Assembly: GCF_000315425.1 (NCBI RefSeq)
Contig: NZ_JH992924.1
Coordinates: 60,695 to 124,694, forward strand
Direction: 5' to 3'
Source: Massilia timonae CCUG 45783
GTDB lineage: Bacteria > Pseudomonadota > Gammaproteobacteria > Burkholderiales > Burkholderiaceae_D
Length of the DNA: 64,000 bases
In this document: in pieces, positions 8,390 to 16,439 of the stretch
Layout: every line of letters starts with the position of its first letter
How positions within the stretch are numbered: position 1 is the stretch's first letter
Translations under genes and position numbers: made by a program
The notes under the pieces: model-generated
The model's database searches: none
The model's input: only the letters and a program-made list of their open reading frames with translations
What the model was told of the DNA's origin: nothing

Positions 8390-9133
8390 TTATTCGCAGT
8401 TGCGCAAGTCGGCGCCGGAGAAGTTGCCGATGAGCGTGGAAAGCCGGTTGCGCGCACCGGCATCGATCGCCTGGTACTGGTAGGCGGGGCGCATGACTTG
8501 CGGGCCACGCGGCAGCACCCGCACACCGCGCACACCCTGGCGCTGCAGTTGCGCCACCAGCTTCTGGGCCGCGCTGTCGGTCTTGAACACGCCCAGCGAG
8601 ATCGCCCAGCGCAGCGGCGAGTCGCCCTGCATGATGTAAAAATTCTCGACACCGCGTTCCTTGAGCTCGGCGGCGCGGCGCTGGGCGCCTTCGCGGCCGC
8701 CGTTGGGAGGCAGGTAGACCAGGCGGCTGGTCACTTCCTGGAAGGGGACGTCGACCCGCGACTGGCGCGCAGCGAGGTCCAGGCTGGCCACCCGGGTTTC
8801 GAAACGGCGGGCGTCGGCGGCGCTGAAGGGACCGGCCTGGACGCAGGCGATCAGGTCCGGCGCCACGGCGGCCGGCGGCGCCGGCTCCGGCGAGGGCGCG
8901 GCGGCGGATGGCTCGGCGCGGGCTTCGGCGTCGCCGGCTTCCATGGCCTCGGCCTCGTCCAGCGCGCGCTTGGCCTCGACCGCCGTCAGTTGCGTGATGC
9001 GTTCGGGCGCCAGCTGGTTGTTCAGCCGGCCTGGCTCGCGCTCACCGGCGCCGGGCTGGCCCAGCATGCCCTGGCCATACGCCAGCAAGGCCGCGTTCGC
9101 GGCCAGCAGCGCCCAGAATACGAATTTCAACAC
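8390..9133 (-). CDS. SPOR domain-containing membrane protein
   Basis: 247 residues from GTG 9133, overlapping the coaX stop by 7 bases. One N-terminal membrane anchor (FVFWALLAANAALLAYG), an acidic Ala/Pro/Glu linker (about 50-95), and a C-terminal SPOR-like repeat fold (about 95-210) with QAGPFSAADA and LGVFKTDSAAQKL. Predicted to sit in the inner membrane with its domain in the periplasm, probably binding septal peptidoglycan. The gene ends the birA-coaX operon, an arrangement common in Burkholderiales. The exact role is unknown. Confidence 0.85.
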   Translation of the reverse strand: MLKFVFWALLAANAALLAYGQGMLGQPGAGEREPGRLNNQLAPERITQLTAVEAKRALDEAEAMEAGDAEARAEPSAAAPSPEPAPPAAVAPDLIACVQAGPFSAADARRFETRVASLDLAARQSRVDVPFQEVTSRLVYLPPNGGREGAQRRAAELKERGVENFYIMQGDSPLRWAISLGVFKTDSAAQKLVAQLQRQGVRGVRVLPRGPQVMRPAYQYQAIDAGARNRLSTLIGNFSGADLRNCE

Positions 9134-9870
9134 CGTGCTTCCCCCTCTCTCCAGGCGGTCGCCGCCTGCAGGCCGACCAGCACGATATTATCGACCACCC
9201 TGTGCGCGACCTTGAGCGCGGGCGCGATGGTCGGCGCCGCGCCGCCCGAGACGATGCAGGAAGAGGCGCCATGTCCGGCCACGGCGCGCTCGATGGCGCC
9301 GGCCTGGGCCGACAGCACGCCGGAGAGAATCGCGTCGTTGGTATTGTCGCCAAACAGCGCCGGCACGGCGCCAGGGACTACCTGCGGCAGCTGCGCCGTG
9401 TTGCTGGCCAGGCTGGACGCCATCAGCGCCAGGCCGGGCAGGATCATGCCGCCCACGAACAGGCCGTCGGCGCTCACCGCGTCGACCGTGGTCGCGGTGC
9501 CGCAGGTGGCGACGATCAGGTTCTGCCTGGGCGCCAGGGCGCGCGCGCCGATGGCGGCGGCGAAGCGGTCGCAGCCCAGGCGGCCGGGGTCGCGGTAGCC
9601 GTTGCGCAGGCCGGCGCGCTCCACGCTGGAGGCGAACCATTCGACCTCGATCCCGGCCGGCAGCAGGGCCGCGATGCGCCCGGCCAGCTGTGGGCCGGCG
9701 ACGTTCGACACCAGCGCGCGGGTCACGCCGGCGCTCGCCCATCGGGCAGCTGCTTCGTCCAGCTGCGCATGCAGCACGGCGCCGTGCAGGCGCCACGCGC
9801 CGAGGGCGCTGCCGGCGTCGGCCAGCGCCCACTTGACGCGGGTATTGCCCGCGTCGACCAGCAGCATCAT
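9127..9870 (-). CDS. coaX: Type III pantothenate kinase
   Basis: 247 residues from ATG 9870, which overlaps the birA stop as ATGA. ASKHA-fold signatures: LLVDAGNTRVKWA at the N-terminus, NGYRDPGRLGCDR before the centre, and TCGTATTVDAV with a following GGMILPGL. CoaX phosphorylates pantothenate, the first step of coenzyme A synthesis. Unlike type I CoaA it is not feedback-inhibited by CoA, and it needs a monovalent cation (family knowledge). Pairing with birA is conserved in betaproteobacteria and in Bordetella. Confidence 0.95.
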   Translation of the reverse strand: MMLLVDAGNTRVKWALADAGSALGAWRLHGAVLHAQLDEAAARWASAGVTRALVSNVAGPQLAGRIAALLPAGIEVEWFASSVERAGLRNGYRDPGRLGCDRFAAAIGARALAPRQNLIVATCGTATTVDAVSADGLFVGGMILPGLALMASSLASNTAQLPQVVPGAVPALFGDNTNDAILSGVLSAQAGAIERAVAGHGASSCIVSGGAAPTIAPALKVAHRVVDNIVLVGLQAATAWREGEARC

Positions 9871-10631
9871 GTCTTCACCCGCAGCGAGACGTCGCCGGCC
9901 ATCACGGTGATGCGGCCCTCCGACGTGTCGAGCAGCAGGCGGCCGCTGTCGTCGACGCCGGCGGCGCGGCCCTCGTGCCGCACCGCGCCGTGGTCGAGCA
10001 GGACCACGGTCTCGCCCTGCCAGGCGTGGCGCAGGTTCCAGCGCGCGGCGAAGGCGGCGAAGCCGCGCGCGGAAAACTCCGCCAGCGCCGCGGCCAGGCC
10101 GTCGAGCAGGGCCGCCATCAGGACGTCGCGCTCCATGCGCGCCAGCCAGGGCACGCCGGCCGCGCTGCGTCCCAGCTGCGCTTCCATCTCGTCCGGCATC
10201 AGGAGATTGAGGCCGATGCCGATCACGGTCCAGGTGCCGCCACCGGGCGCGGACTGGGTCTCGACCAGGATGCCGGCCAGCTTGTCGCCGTCCTTGAGCA
10301 GGTCGTTCGGCCATTTCAGCTGGACTTGCTGGCCCAGCGCGCCGAGCGTCTCGGCCAGCGCCACGCCGATGGCCAGCGGCAGGCCGCTAAGAAGCTGCGG
10401 GCCGCCGTCGAATTTCCACGCCAGCGAAAAGGTCAGCGAACCTTCGGGCGAAGACAGCCAGCTGCGGCCGGCGCGCCCACGGCCGGCGGTCTGGTGTTCG
10501 GCCACCAGCAGCAATGGCGCTTCGAGCGTCGCGGCGCGCGCCAGCAGGTCGGCATTGGTGGAGCCGGTCTGCGCCACGACGTCGACCGCCACGCCGGCCT
10601 TCGACAGCGCGCGGATGGCATCGGCGTTCAT
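9867..10631 (-). CDS. birA: Biotin--[acetyl-CoA-carboxylase] ligase
   Basis: 254 residues. It begins directly with the catalytic domain (QTGSTNADL near residue 22) and lacks the N-terminal helix-turn-helix of the E. coli bifunctional BirA, so it should be ligase only and not the bio-operon repressor. Motifs seen: AGRGRAGRSW (biotinyl-5'-AMP loop) and KWPNDLL. A C-terminal SH3-like domain ends near VMAGDVSLR. Its start overlaps the SDR stop as ATGA, and its stop overlaps coaX. Confidence 0.94.
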   Translation of the reverse strand: MNADAIRALSKAGVAVDVVAQTGSTNADLLARAATLEAPLLLVAEHQTAGRGRAGRSWLSSPEGSLTFSLAWKFDGGPQLLSGLPLAIGVALAETLGALGQQVQLKWPNDLLKDGDKLAGILVETQSAPGGGTWTVIGIGLNLLMPDEMEAQLGRSAAGVPWLARMERDVLMAALLDGLAAALAEFSARGFAAFAARWNLRHAWQGETVVLLDHGAVRHEGRAAGVDDSGRLLLDTSEGRITVMAGDVSLRVKT

Positions 10632-11413
10632 GCTTCCCCCTGGCGCTGTTTGGTCGGCGCGCGCGCGAACAGGCGGTCGAACAGGAAATTGGGCAACAGG
10701 CGCAGCAGCTTGGCGACGACGCCCATCTGCCAGGGCAGGACGCGGTAGCTGTCGCCGCGCGCGATCACGGTGGCGGCTTGCGCCGCGAAGCGGTCGGCGG
10801 GCATCAGGAAGGGCATGGGAAAACGGTTCTTGCTGGTCATGGGGGTGTCGATATAACCGGGGGCGATCGTCACCACCCGGATGTTGGTCGCGCGCAGCTC
10901 GACCCGCAGCGCTTCGCAGTAGCTGTGCACGGCGGCCTTGCTGGCGCAGTAGGCGCCGGCGCCGCGCATGCCGCGCACGCCCGCCACGCTGCCGATGCCG
11001 ACCAGGCGGCAGGGCGTCGCCTGCTGCCGCATGACGGGAATAAAGGGGGTGAAGGTGGCGACCGTGGCGCCCACGTTGGTGGCGAACACCGCGTCGAACA
11101 CGGCCAGGTCGGCCGCGCGGTCGGTGAGCGTGCCGTGCGAGATGCCGGCGCTGGCGATGACGACGTCGGCGCCGCCGTTGGCGGCGATGAAGTCAAGCGC
11201 GGCCGCGGCCAGGCCGTCGCGATCGAGCACGTCGACCGCGTAGATGTGATGCCGTTCCGGGTGGGGCAGCGAAGCGGCCAGCGCAACCAGGTGGTCGCGC
11301 CGCCGCGCCAGCAGGCCGAGCGTGGCGCCGCGCGCGGCGTATTCGCGCGCCAGGGCGGCGCCGATGCCGCTCGAGGCGCCGGTGATGAAGACGCGCTCCG
11401 TCCGCGTCGACAT
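10628..11413 (-). CDS. SDR family NAD(P)-dependent oxidoreductase
   Basis: 261 residues. Classical short-chain dehydrogenase: glycine-rich cofactor motif TGASSGIGAA (about 11-20), the NAG-equivalent SAG, catalytic Ser in GIGSVAG, and YCASK with Tyr and Lys. The Arg pair after beta-2 (LLARRRD) suggests NADP preference. The substrate is not evident. It sits between a SPOR gene and birA with gaps of 4 bases and an ATGA overlap, so it is operon-bound; that does not define its pathway. Confidence 0.88.
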   Translation of the reverse strand: MSTRTERVFITGASSGIGAALAREYAARGATLGLLARRRDHLVALAASLPHPERHHIYAVDVLDRDGLAAAALDFIAANGGADVVIASAGISHGTLTDRAADLAVFDAVFATNVGATVATFTPFIPVMRQQATPCRLVGIGSVAGVRGMRGAGAYCASKAAVHSYCEALRVELRATNIRVVTIAPGYIDTPMTSKNRFPMPFLMPADRFAAQAATVIARGDSYRVLPWQMGVVAKLLRLLPNFLFDRLFARAPTKQRQGEA

Positions 11414-11417
11414 GGGC

Positions 11418-12083
11418 TTAGCGCTGGTTGCGCACGATGGCGACGTCGATGCCGCTGTCGAGCAGCTTGGCGCGCGCCTTGTTGACGGCTTCGACTTGCG
11501 AGTAGGGGCCGACCCGCACCCGGTGCAGCACGCCGCTGTCGGTGCTGCGGTCGGTGATGGCGGCCTCGAAGCCGAGCAGGGCCAGCTTGGCGCGGGTGTT
11601 CTCGGCGTCCGACATCTCGCGGAAGGCGCCGGCCTGCAGGTAATAGATGTAGCCGTCGGTCACGGCCGCCGCGCCGGAGGCGGGGGCGGCGGTGTTGACC
11701 GGGCCCGGCGGCGGTGGCGGCGCGCTCGGGCGCGGCTCCTGCATGCCGGCGATGGCGGCGCCCAGCGGGTCGGAGTCGGGCTGCTGCTGTGGCGACGGCG
11801 CCGGCACGCTCGCCGGCGCGCTCGGCTGGGCCGGCGTTTGCGGCACCGGCGCCCGGTTGCCGTACATCGGCTTGTTGGGATCGGACGCCTGGCTCGGCTC
11901 GAGGTCGGCCGGGCGGCCCATCTTGTTGGAACGGTCGGTGAACGGCGAGGCGCCCTTGGTGATCACGAGCGCGACCGCCACCGCGATCCCCAGCCCGATG
12001 ATCAGGCCGACGATGATGCCGGTCAGGGTGCTGCCGCGTTGGTAGCGTTGGCTACGCTTCGAGAAGGTACGGATGACGGTCAT
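11418..12083 (-). CDS. FtsN-like SPOR domain protein
   Basis: 221 residues from ATG 12083 (MTVIRTFSKRSQRYQRG). The 17 upstream in-frame residues are not needed. A short basic cytoplasmic tail precedes one membrane helix (GIIVGLIIGLGIAVAVALVI, about 20-40), a Pro/Ala-rich periplasmic linker (about 60-145), and a C-terminal SPOR domain (YYLQAGAFREMSDAENTRAKL). This matches FtsN-like proteins usually encoded downstream of argS in betaproteobacteria, which activate septal peptidoglycan synthesis. An FtsN E-domain cannot be pointed to with confidence. The palindromic element at 12138-12273 separates it from argS. Confidence 0.88.
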   Translation of the reverse strand: MTVIRTFSKRSQRYQRGSTLTGIIVGLIIGLGIAVAVALVITKGASPFTDRSNKMGRPADLEPSQASDPNKPMYGNRAPVPQTPAQPSAPASVPAPSPQQQPDSDPLGAAIAGMQEPRPSAPPPPPGPVNTAAPASGAAAVTDGYIYYLQAGAFREMSDAENTRAKLALLGFEAAITDRSTDSGVLHRVRVGPYSQVEAVNKARAKLLDSGIDVAIVRNQR

Positions 12084-12137
12084 GACGCTTTCTGGTGATG
12101 AGACGTTGGGCTTCGGTTCCAGTGCTGCCTGCACTTT

Positions 12138-12273
12138 AGGGCACTTCGAAAAACCTGCTGCGCGTTGCAGTTTCGGTCGGGCCGCGTAGGTCTGCGATGC
12201 TCACCGTACGGCCGTACGGTTGCGCTTCTCGACCGAAACTGCTGCCGCTCGCGACGGTTTTTCGAGGCGCCCT
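12138..12273. repeat. Nested palindromic intergenic element, copy 2
   Basis: 136 bp lying exactly between the argS stop (12274) and the SPOR gene. Outer arms 12138-12155 and 12256-12273 match over 18 bases with two transition differences. Inner arms GCAGTTTCGGTCG (12167-12179) and its exact complement (12230-12242) are 13 bp. The centre, ACCGTACGGCCGTACGGT (12203-12220), is an 18-bp perfect palindrome. The plan equals copies 1 and 3, and CTGCTGCG-GTTG is shared with copy 1, while the arm sequences differ. Confidence 0.85.
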
Positions 12274-13986
12274 TCACATCTTGTCCGGCGCCGAGACGCC
12301 GATCAGGGCCAGGCCGTTGCGCAGCACCTGGCGGGTGGCGGCGGCCAGCGCCAGGCGGGCCAGCTTGAGCGACTCGTCGTCGTCGAGCAGCCACTTGTGC
12401 GCGAAGTAGTAGCTGTGCAGCTCGCCGGCCAGTTCGCGCAGGTAGAACGCGACCTGGTGCGGGCCGAGTTCTGCCTGCGCGCGCTGCAGCATCTCGGGAT
12501 AGGCCGCCAGCTTGGCCAGCAGCTGCGACTCGTGCGGTTCGGTCAGCGGCGACAGATCCGCCTTGGCCAGGCTGGCGACGTCGCCGCCCCAGTTGGCCAG
12601 CGCCGAGCAGATGCGCGCGTGGGCATACTGCACGTAGTAGACCGGATTCTCGTCATTGGTCGCGAGGGCGACGTCAACGTCGAACACGAACTCGGTGTCG
12701 GCCTTGCGCGAAATCAGGAAGAAACGCACCGCGTCGCGGCCGCGCGTGACGTCGCCATTGCCCGACCATTCGATCAGGTCGCGCACGGTGACGTAGGAGC
12801 CGGCGCGCTTGGAGATCTTGACCTCTTCGCCGTTCTTCATCACGGTGACCATCTTGTGCAGCACGTAGTCGGGATAGCCCTGCGGGATGCCGATATTCAC
12901 CGCCTGCAGGCCGGCGCGCACGCGCGCGATGGTGCCGTGGTGGTCGCTGCCCTGGATGTTGATCGCCTGGTCGAAGCCGCGGCGGAATTTCTGGATGTGG
13001 TAGGCGACGTCGGGCACGAAATAGGTATAGGTGCCGTCGGACTTGCGCATCACGCGGTCCTTGTCGTCGCCGTAGTCGGTGGTCTTGAGCCACAGGGCGC
13101 CGCCGTCTTCATAGGTCTTGCCGGCATCCACCAGGGCCTGCACCGCGGCTTCCACCTTGCCGTCGGCGTACAGCGACGACTCGAGGTAGTAGTTGTCGAA
13201 CTTGACGCCGAACGCCTGCAGGTCCTGGTCCTGCTCGTTGCGCAGGTAGGTCACGGCGAAGCGGCGGATCGATTCGATGTCATTCACGTCGCCGCTGGCG
13301 GTGGCGGGTTCGCCGTCGCTGGCCGACACGGTCTTTTTGGCCAGGAAGTCGGCCGCGATGTCGGCGATGTAGTCGCCGTTATAGGCCGACTCCGGCCATT
13401 CGGCGTCGCCCGGCTTGAAGCCGCGCGCGCGCGCCTGCACCGAGGTGGCGAGGGTGGCGATCTGGACGCCGGCGTCGTTGTAGTAGAACTCGCGCGTCAC
13501 TTCGATGCCCTGCGATTCGAACAGCGACGACAGCGCATCGCCCAGCGCGGCCTGGCGGCCGTGGCCGACGTGCAGCGGACCGGTCGGGTTGGCCGAGACG
13601 AATTCGATGATCGCATGGTGGCCGCTGGCGGCGCCGGCGCGGCCGAAGGCTTCACCCTGCTCGAGCACGCTGCGCACCACCGACTGCTTGGCGGCGGCGG
13701 CCACGCGCAGGTTGATGAAGCCGGGGCCGGCAATCTCCGCCGATTCGATCAGGCCCTGCGCGCCCGGCTCGGCCTGCAGCGCGGCGACCAGGCGGGTGGC
13801 CAGTTCGCGCGGATTGGTCTTGAGCGGCTTGGCCAGCTGCATGGCGATATTGCAGGCGATGTCGCCGTGCGAAGGATCGCGCGGACGCTCCAGCACCACA
13901 TTGGGGGCCAGGTCGGTGCCGGCGACGATCGGGGCGAGGGCTGCCTGGAACAGGGCAACGATTTGTTGTTTTTGTTGGGCGAGCAT
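12274..13986 (-). CDS. argS: Arginyl-tRNA synthetase
   Basis: 570 residues from ATG 13986 ([10 protein letters not shown]); upstream in-frame residues overlap the promoter region and are rejected. Class I synthetase: HVGHGR as the HIGH motif in [18 protein letters not shown] replaced by ISKRAG (SKR form), and the C-terminal DALR anticodon-binding domain. A TATAAT -10 box lies on the minus strand at 14067-14062 with no good -35, about 75 bases before the start, in the region shared with divergent rsmB. Confidence 0.97.
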   Translation of the reverse strand: MLAQQKQQIVALFQAALAPIVAGTDLAPNVVLERPRDPSHGDIACNIAMQLAKPLKTNPRELATRLVAALQAEPGAQGLIESAEIAGPGFINLRVAAAAKQSVVRSVLEQGEAFGRAGAASGHHAIIEFVSANPTGPLHVGHGRQAALGDALSSLFESQGIEVTREFYYNDAGVQIATLATSVQARARGFKPGDAEWPESAYNGDYIADIAADFLAKKTVSASDGEPATASGDVNDIESIRRFAVTYLRNEQDQDLQAFGVKFDNYYLESSLYADGKVEAAVQALVDAGKTYEDGGALWLKTTDYGDDKDRVMRKSDGTYTYFVPDVAYHIQKFRRGFDQAINIQGSDHHGTIARVRAGLQAVNIGIPQGYPDYVLHKMVTVMKNGEEVKISKRAGSYVTVRDLIEWSGNGDVTRGRDAVRFFLISRKADTEFVFDVDVALATNDENPVYYVQYAHARICSALANWGGDVASLAKADLSPLTEPHESQLLAKLAAYPEMLQRAQAELGPHQVAFYLRELAGELHSYYFAHKWLLDDDESLKLARLALAAATRQVLRNGLALIGVSAPDKM

Positions 13987-14191
13987 GGGAATGGTCGAAA
14001 AATTAGGTACTACGGATGGACGGCGCCTATTATCGGGAAGACGAGCAGGCAAACAGTGAACATTATACTAGTTTGATGCCACGCTTTGGCTGGCCACGGC
14101 GTTCGCGATTGGCGGTTCAACAACCATATTAAGCGTCGCCAAAGGCATAACCGTTACAATGGGAGCCCATTTTCGCAACATTTTATTCGCC

Positions 14192-15820
14192 ATGACTGAC
14201 AAGCGTCCAACGCTCACCCTGAAACCCAAGGCCAGGCCCGCCGCCGACCGGCGCGCGCCAGGCGCGGTCGGCCGCAACCCGGTTCCGGCCGGCGCTGCGG
14301 CAAAGGGTCCTGCGCGGGGGCAGGGCGGTCATGGCAAGCCCGGTCCGAGCGCATCAGGCCAGCCCCGGCCGGCAGATCCCGACCGCCGCCCGGTCGGCAA
14401 GCCGCCTCGGGCGCAGGGTGGCGACTTCCCCGGCCAGCAGCCGCGTGCGCAGCGTGAAGAAACGCCGCGTCTGCGCCAGAGCCACGAAGTGAAAGTCGCG
14501 CCGCAGCGCGACTACCGCCCCGACCTCAAGTCCGATTCGCTGGCGCTGGCGCTGCTCGGCGCCGCCAGCGCCGTGGCGCGCGTGCGCGGGGGCAGCGCGC
14601 TGCCGCAGGCCCTGGCTGCCGTCTTCGGCGCCTACGACGCCACGCCGCAGGCGCGCGGCGCGATCCAGGACATCGCCTACCGCACCATGCGCCAGCTGGG
14701 CCGCAGCGAGACCCTGCTGGGCCTGATGACCAGCAAGGCGCCCGAGCCGCCGATGCTGGGCGGCCTGTTGTGCGCGGCGCTCTCCCTGCTCGATCCGCCC
14801 GAGGGCCAGGCGGCCCCGTATGAGGCCTTCACCGTGGTCGACCAGGCCGTCAACGCGGCCGCGGCCCATCCCGATTTCGCCCATGCCAAGGCCATGGTCA
14901 ACGCCGTGTTGCGGCGCTTCCTGCGCGAGCGCGAGGCGCTGGTCGCAGAAGCCCTGCGCGAGCCGCTGGCGCGCTTCAATTATCCGCAGTGGTGGATCGA
15001 CACCATGCGCGCGGCCTATCCGCGCGACTGGGAAGCCGTGCTCGAGGCCGGCAACGTCCATCCGCCGCTGACCCTGCGCGTCAACCGCCGCAAGACCGAT
15101 GTCTCTGCCTATCTGCACGCCCTGAACGAAGCCGGCCTGCAGGCCGAGCAGGTGGGCTTGACCGCGGTGCGCCTGGCCCAGGCCATCAACGTGGCCCAGA
15201 TCCCGGGCTTCGCCGACGGCGTGGTGTCGGTGCAGGACGCCGGCGCCCAGCTGGCCGCGCCGCTGCTCGACCTGAAGGACGGCATGCGCGTGCTGGACGC
15301 CTGCGCCGCTCCCGGCGGCAAGAGCGGTCACATCCTCGAGACCGCCGACGTGCAGCTGACCTCGGTCGACGCCGACCCGGCGCGCCTGGCGCGCGTGGGC
15401 GACAACCTGGGCCGCCTCGGCCTGGACGCGACGCTGCTGGCCGCCGATGCCGGCAGCCGGGACTGGTGGGATGGCCGTCAATACGATCGTATCCTGGCCG
15501 ACGTGCCGTGCACCGCCTCGGGCATCGTGCGCCGCCACCCGGATATCCGCTGGCTGCGCCGCAAGTCGGATACATCCCAACTTGCAACACTTTCTTCCAA
15601 AATACTCGACAATCTTTGGCAGATGTTGCTGCCCGATGGTAAATTGCTGTTCGTGACATGTTCGCTCTGGCCCCAGGAATCGGAGGCGCAGGCAGCCGCT
15701 TTCGCGGCTCGCCACGACGCAGTCCGCCTTGATGCGCCGGGCCAACTCCTGCCGCTCGGCGGCGCCGGACAGGATCATGACGGTTTGTTCTACGCCCTGT
15801 TCCAGAAGAAAGCGGCGTAA
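14192..15820 (+). CDS. rsmB: 16S rRNA (cytosine-967-C5)-methyltransferase RsmB family
   Basis: 542 residues from ATG 14192. An unusual 110-residue basic, Pro/Gly/Arg-rich disordered leader precedes a NusB-like RNA-binding domain (about 115-255) and the methyltransferase domain: AdoMet loop DACAAPGGKSGH, general base motif DVPCTASG with one catalytic Cys, and TCSLWPQE with the second. It places m5C967 in the 30S head. Bases 15570-15665, inside the catalytic domain, are strikingly AT-rich with rare codons and contain a possible internal promoter (TTGGCA 15616-15621, 18-base spacer, TAAATT 15640-15645) facing the downstream DUF4390-ntrYX genes. Confidence 0.93.
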   Translation: MTDKRPTLTLKPKARPAADRRAPGAVGRNPVPAGAAAKGPARGQGGHGKPGPSASGQPRPADPDRRPVGKPPRAQGGDFPGQQPRAQREETPRLRQSHEVKVAPQRDYRPDLKSDSLALALLGAASAVARVRGGSALPQALAAVFGAYDATPQARGAIQDIAYRTMRQLGRSETLLGLMTSKAPEPPMLGGLLCAALSLLDPPEGQAAPYEAFTVVDQAVNAAAAHPDFAHAKAMVNAVLRRFLREREALVAEALREPLARFNYPQWWIDTMRAAYPRDWEAVLEAGNVHPPLTLRVNRRKTDVSAYLHALNEAGLQAEQVGLTAVRLAQAINVAQIPGFADGVVSVQDAGAQLAAPLLDLKDGMRVLDACAAPGGKSGHILETADVQLTSVDADPARLARVGDNLGRLGLDATLLAADAGSRDWWDGRQYDRILADVPCTASGIVRRHPDIRWLRRKSDTSQLATLSSKILDNLWQMLLPDGKLLFVTCSLWPQESEAQAAAFAARHDAVRLDAPGQLLPLGGAGQDHDGLFYALFQKKAA

Positions 15821-15863
15821 GTTCTTTTACACTACGCGCATTTTTTAAGGCCCCGGCTCACCC

Positions 15864-16439
15864 GTGACGTTACGACTTTTACGCCTCCTCGCCTGCCAGC
15901 TGCTGCTGGCGCTTGCGTGCGTTGCTGCGTGGGTACCGGCGCAGGCGGCCGACGGGATCGAGATCAGCCGCGCCGCGATCGAAGCGAGCGACGACGGCTA
16001 CCGGCTCAACACGGTCTACGATTTCGAGCTCAATAGCGGCCTGCGGGATGCGCTCCAGCACGGCGTGCAACTGCATTTCACCACCGAGATCGAGCTGGTG
16101 CGGCCGCGCTGGTGGTGGCGCGACGAGCGGGCGGTGTCCGCCAAGCGCACCATCCGCATTTCGTATGACGTGCTGACGCGCCAGTATTACGTGACGGTGG
16201 TCGGCTCCTTCCAGGAGCGCTTCCAGACCTTCGAGGATGCGATGTTCATGGTGCGCCGGCCGACCCGCTGGCTGATCGCGCCCAAGGGCAAGCTCAAGCC
16301 GGGCGAAGTCTACGAAGTCTCGCTGCGCATGTACATGGACCGCGAATACCTGCAGAAGCCGCTCCAGGTCAACGCCCTCAACGATTCCGACTGGCGCCTG
16401 ACGTCCAGCCGGAAGACCTTTACCTATCGTGCAGAGTAG
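15864..16439 (+). CDS. DUF4390 domain-containing exported protein
   Basis: 191 residues from GTG 15864. Signal peptide (about 1-29, cleaved near AQAADG), then the DUF4390 body with YDFELNSGLRDALQHGVQLHF and LTRQYYVTVVGSFQERFQ. The family is of unknown function but is regularly encoded between rsmB and the NtrY-type kinase in Burkholderiales, as here. Its stop overlaps the ntrY GTG by 11 bases, so translation of the two is likely coupled. A periplasmic accessory or sensor role for the kinase is inference only. Confidence 0.9.
   Translation: MTLRLLRLLACQLLLALACVAAWVPAQAADGIEISRAAIEASDDGYRLNTVYDFELNSGLRDALQHGVQLHFTTEIELVRPRWWWRDERAVSAKRTIRISYDVLTRQYYVTVVGSFQERFQTFEDAMFMVRRPTRWLIAPKGKLKPGEVYEVSLRMYMDREYLQKPLQVNALNDSDWRLTSSRKTFTYRAE

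Noticed and set aside
15616-15630. Sigma-54 promoter inside rsmB (TTGGCAGATGTTGCT)
   Set aside because: GG to GC spacing is 8 bases instead of 10, so it would not function as a -24/-12 element.
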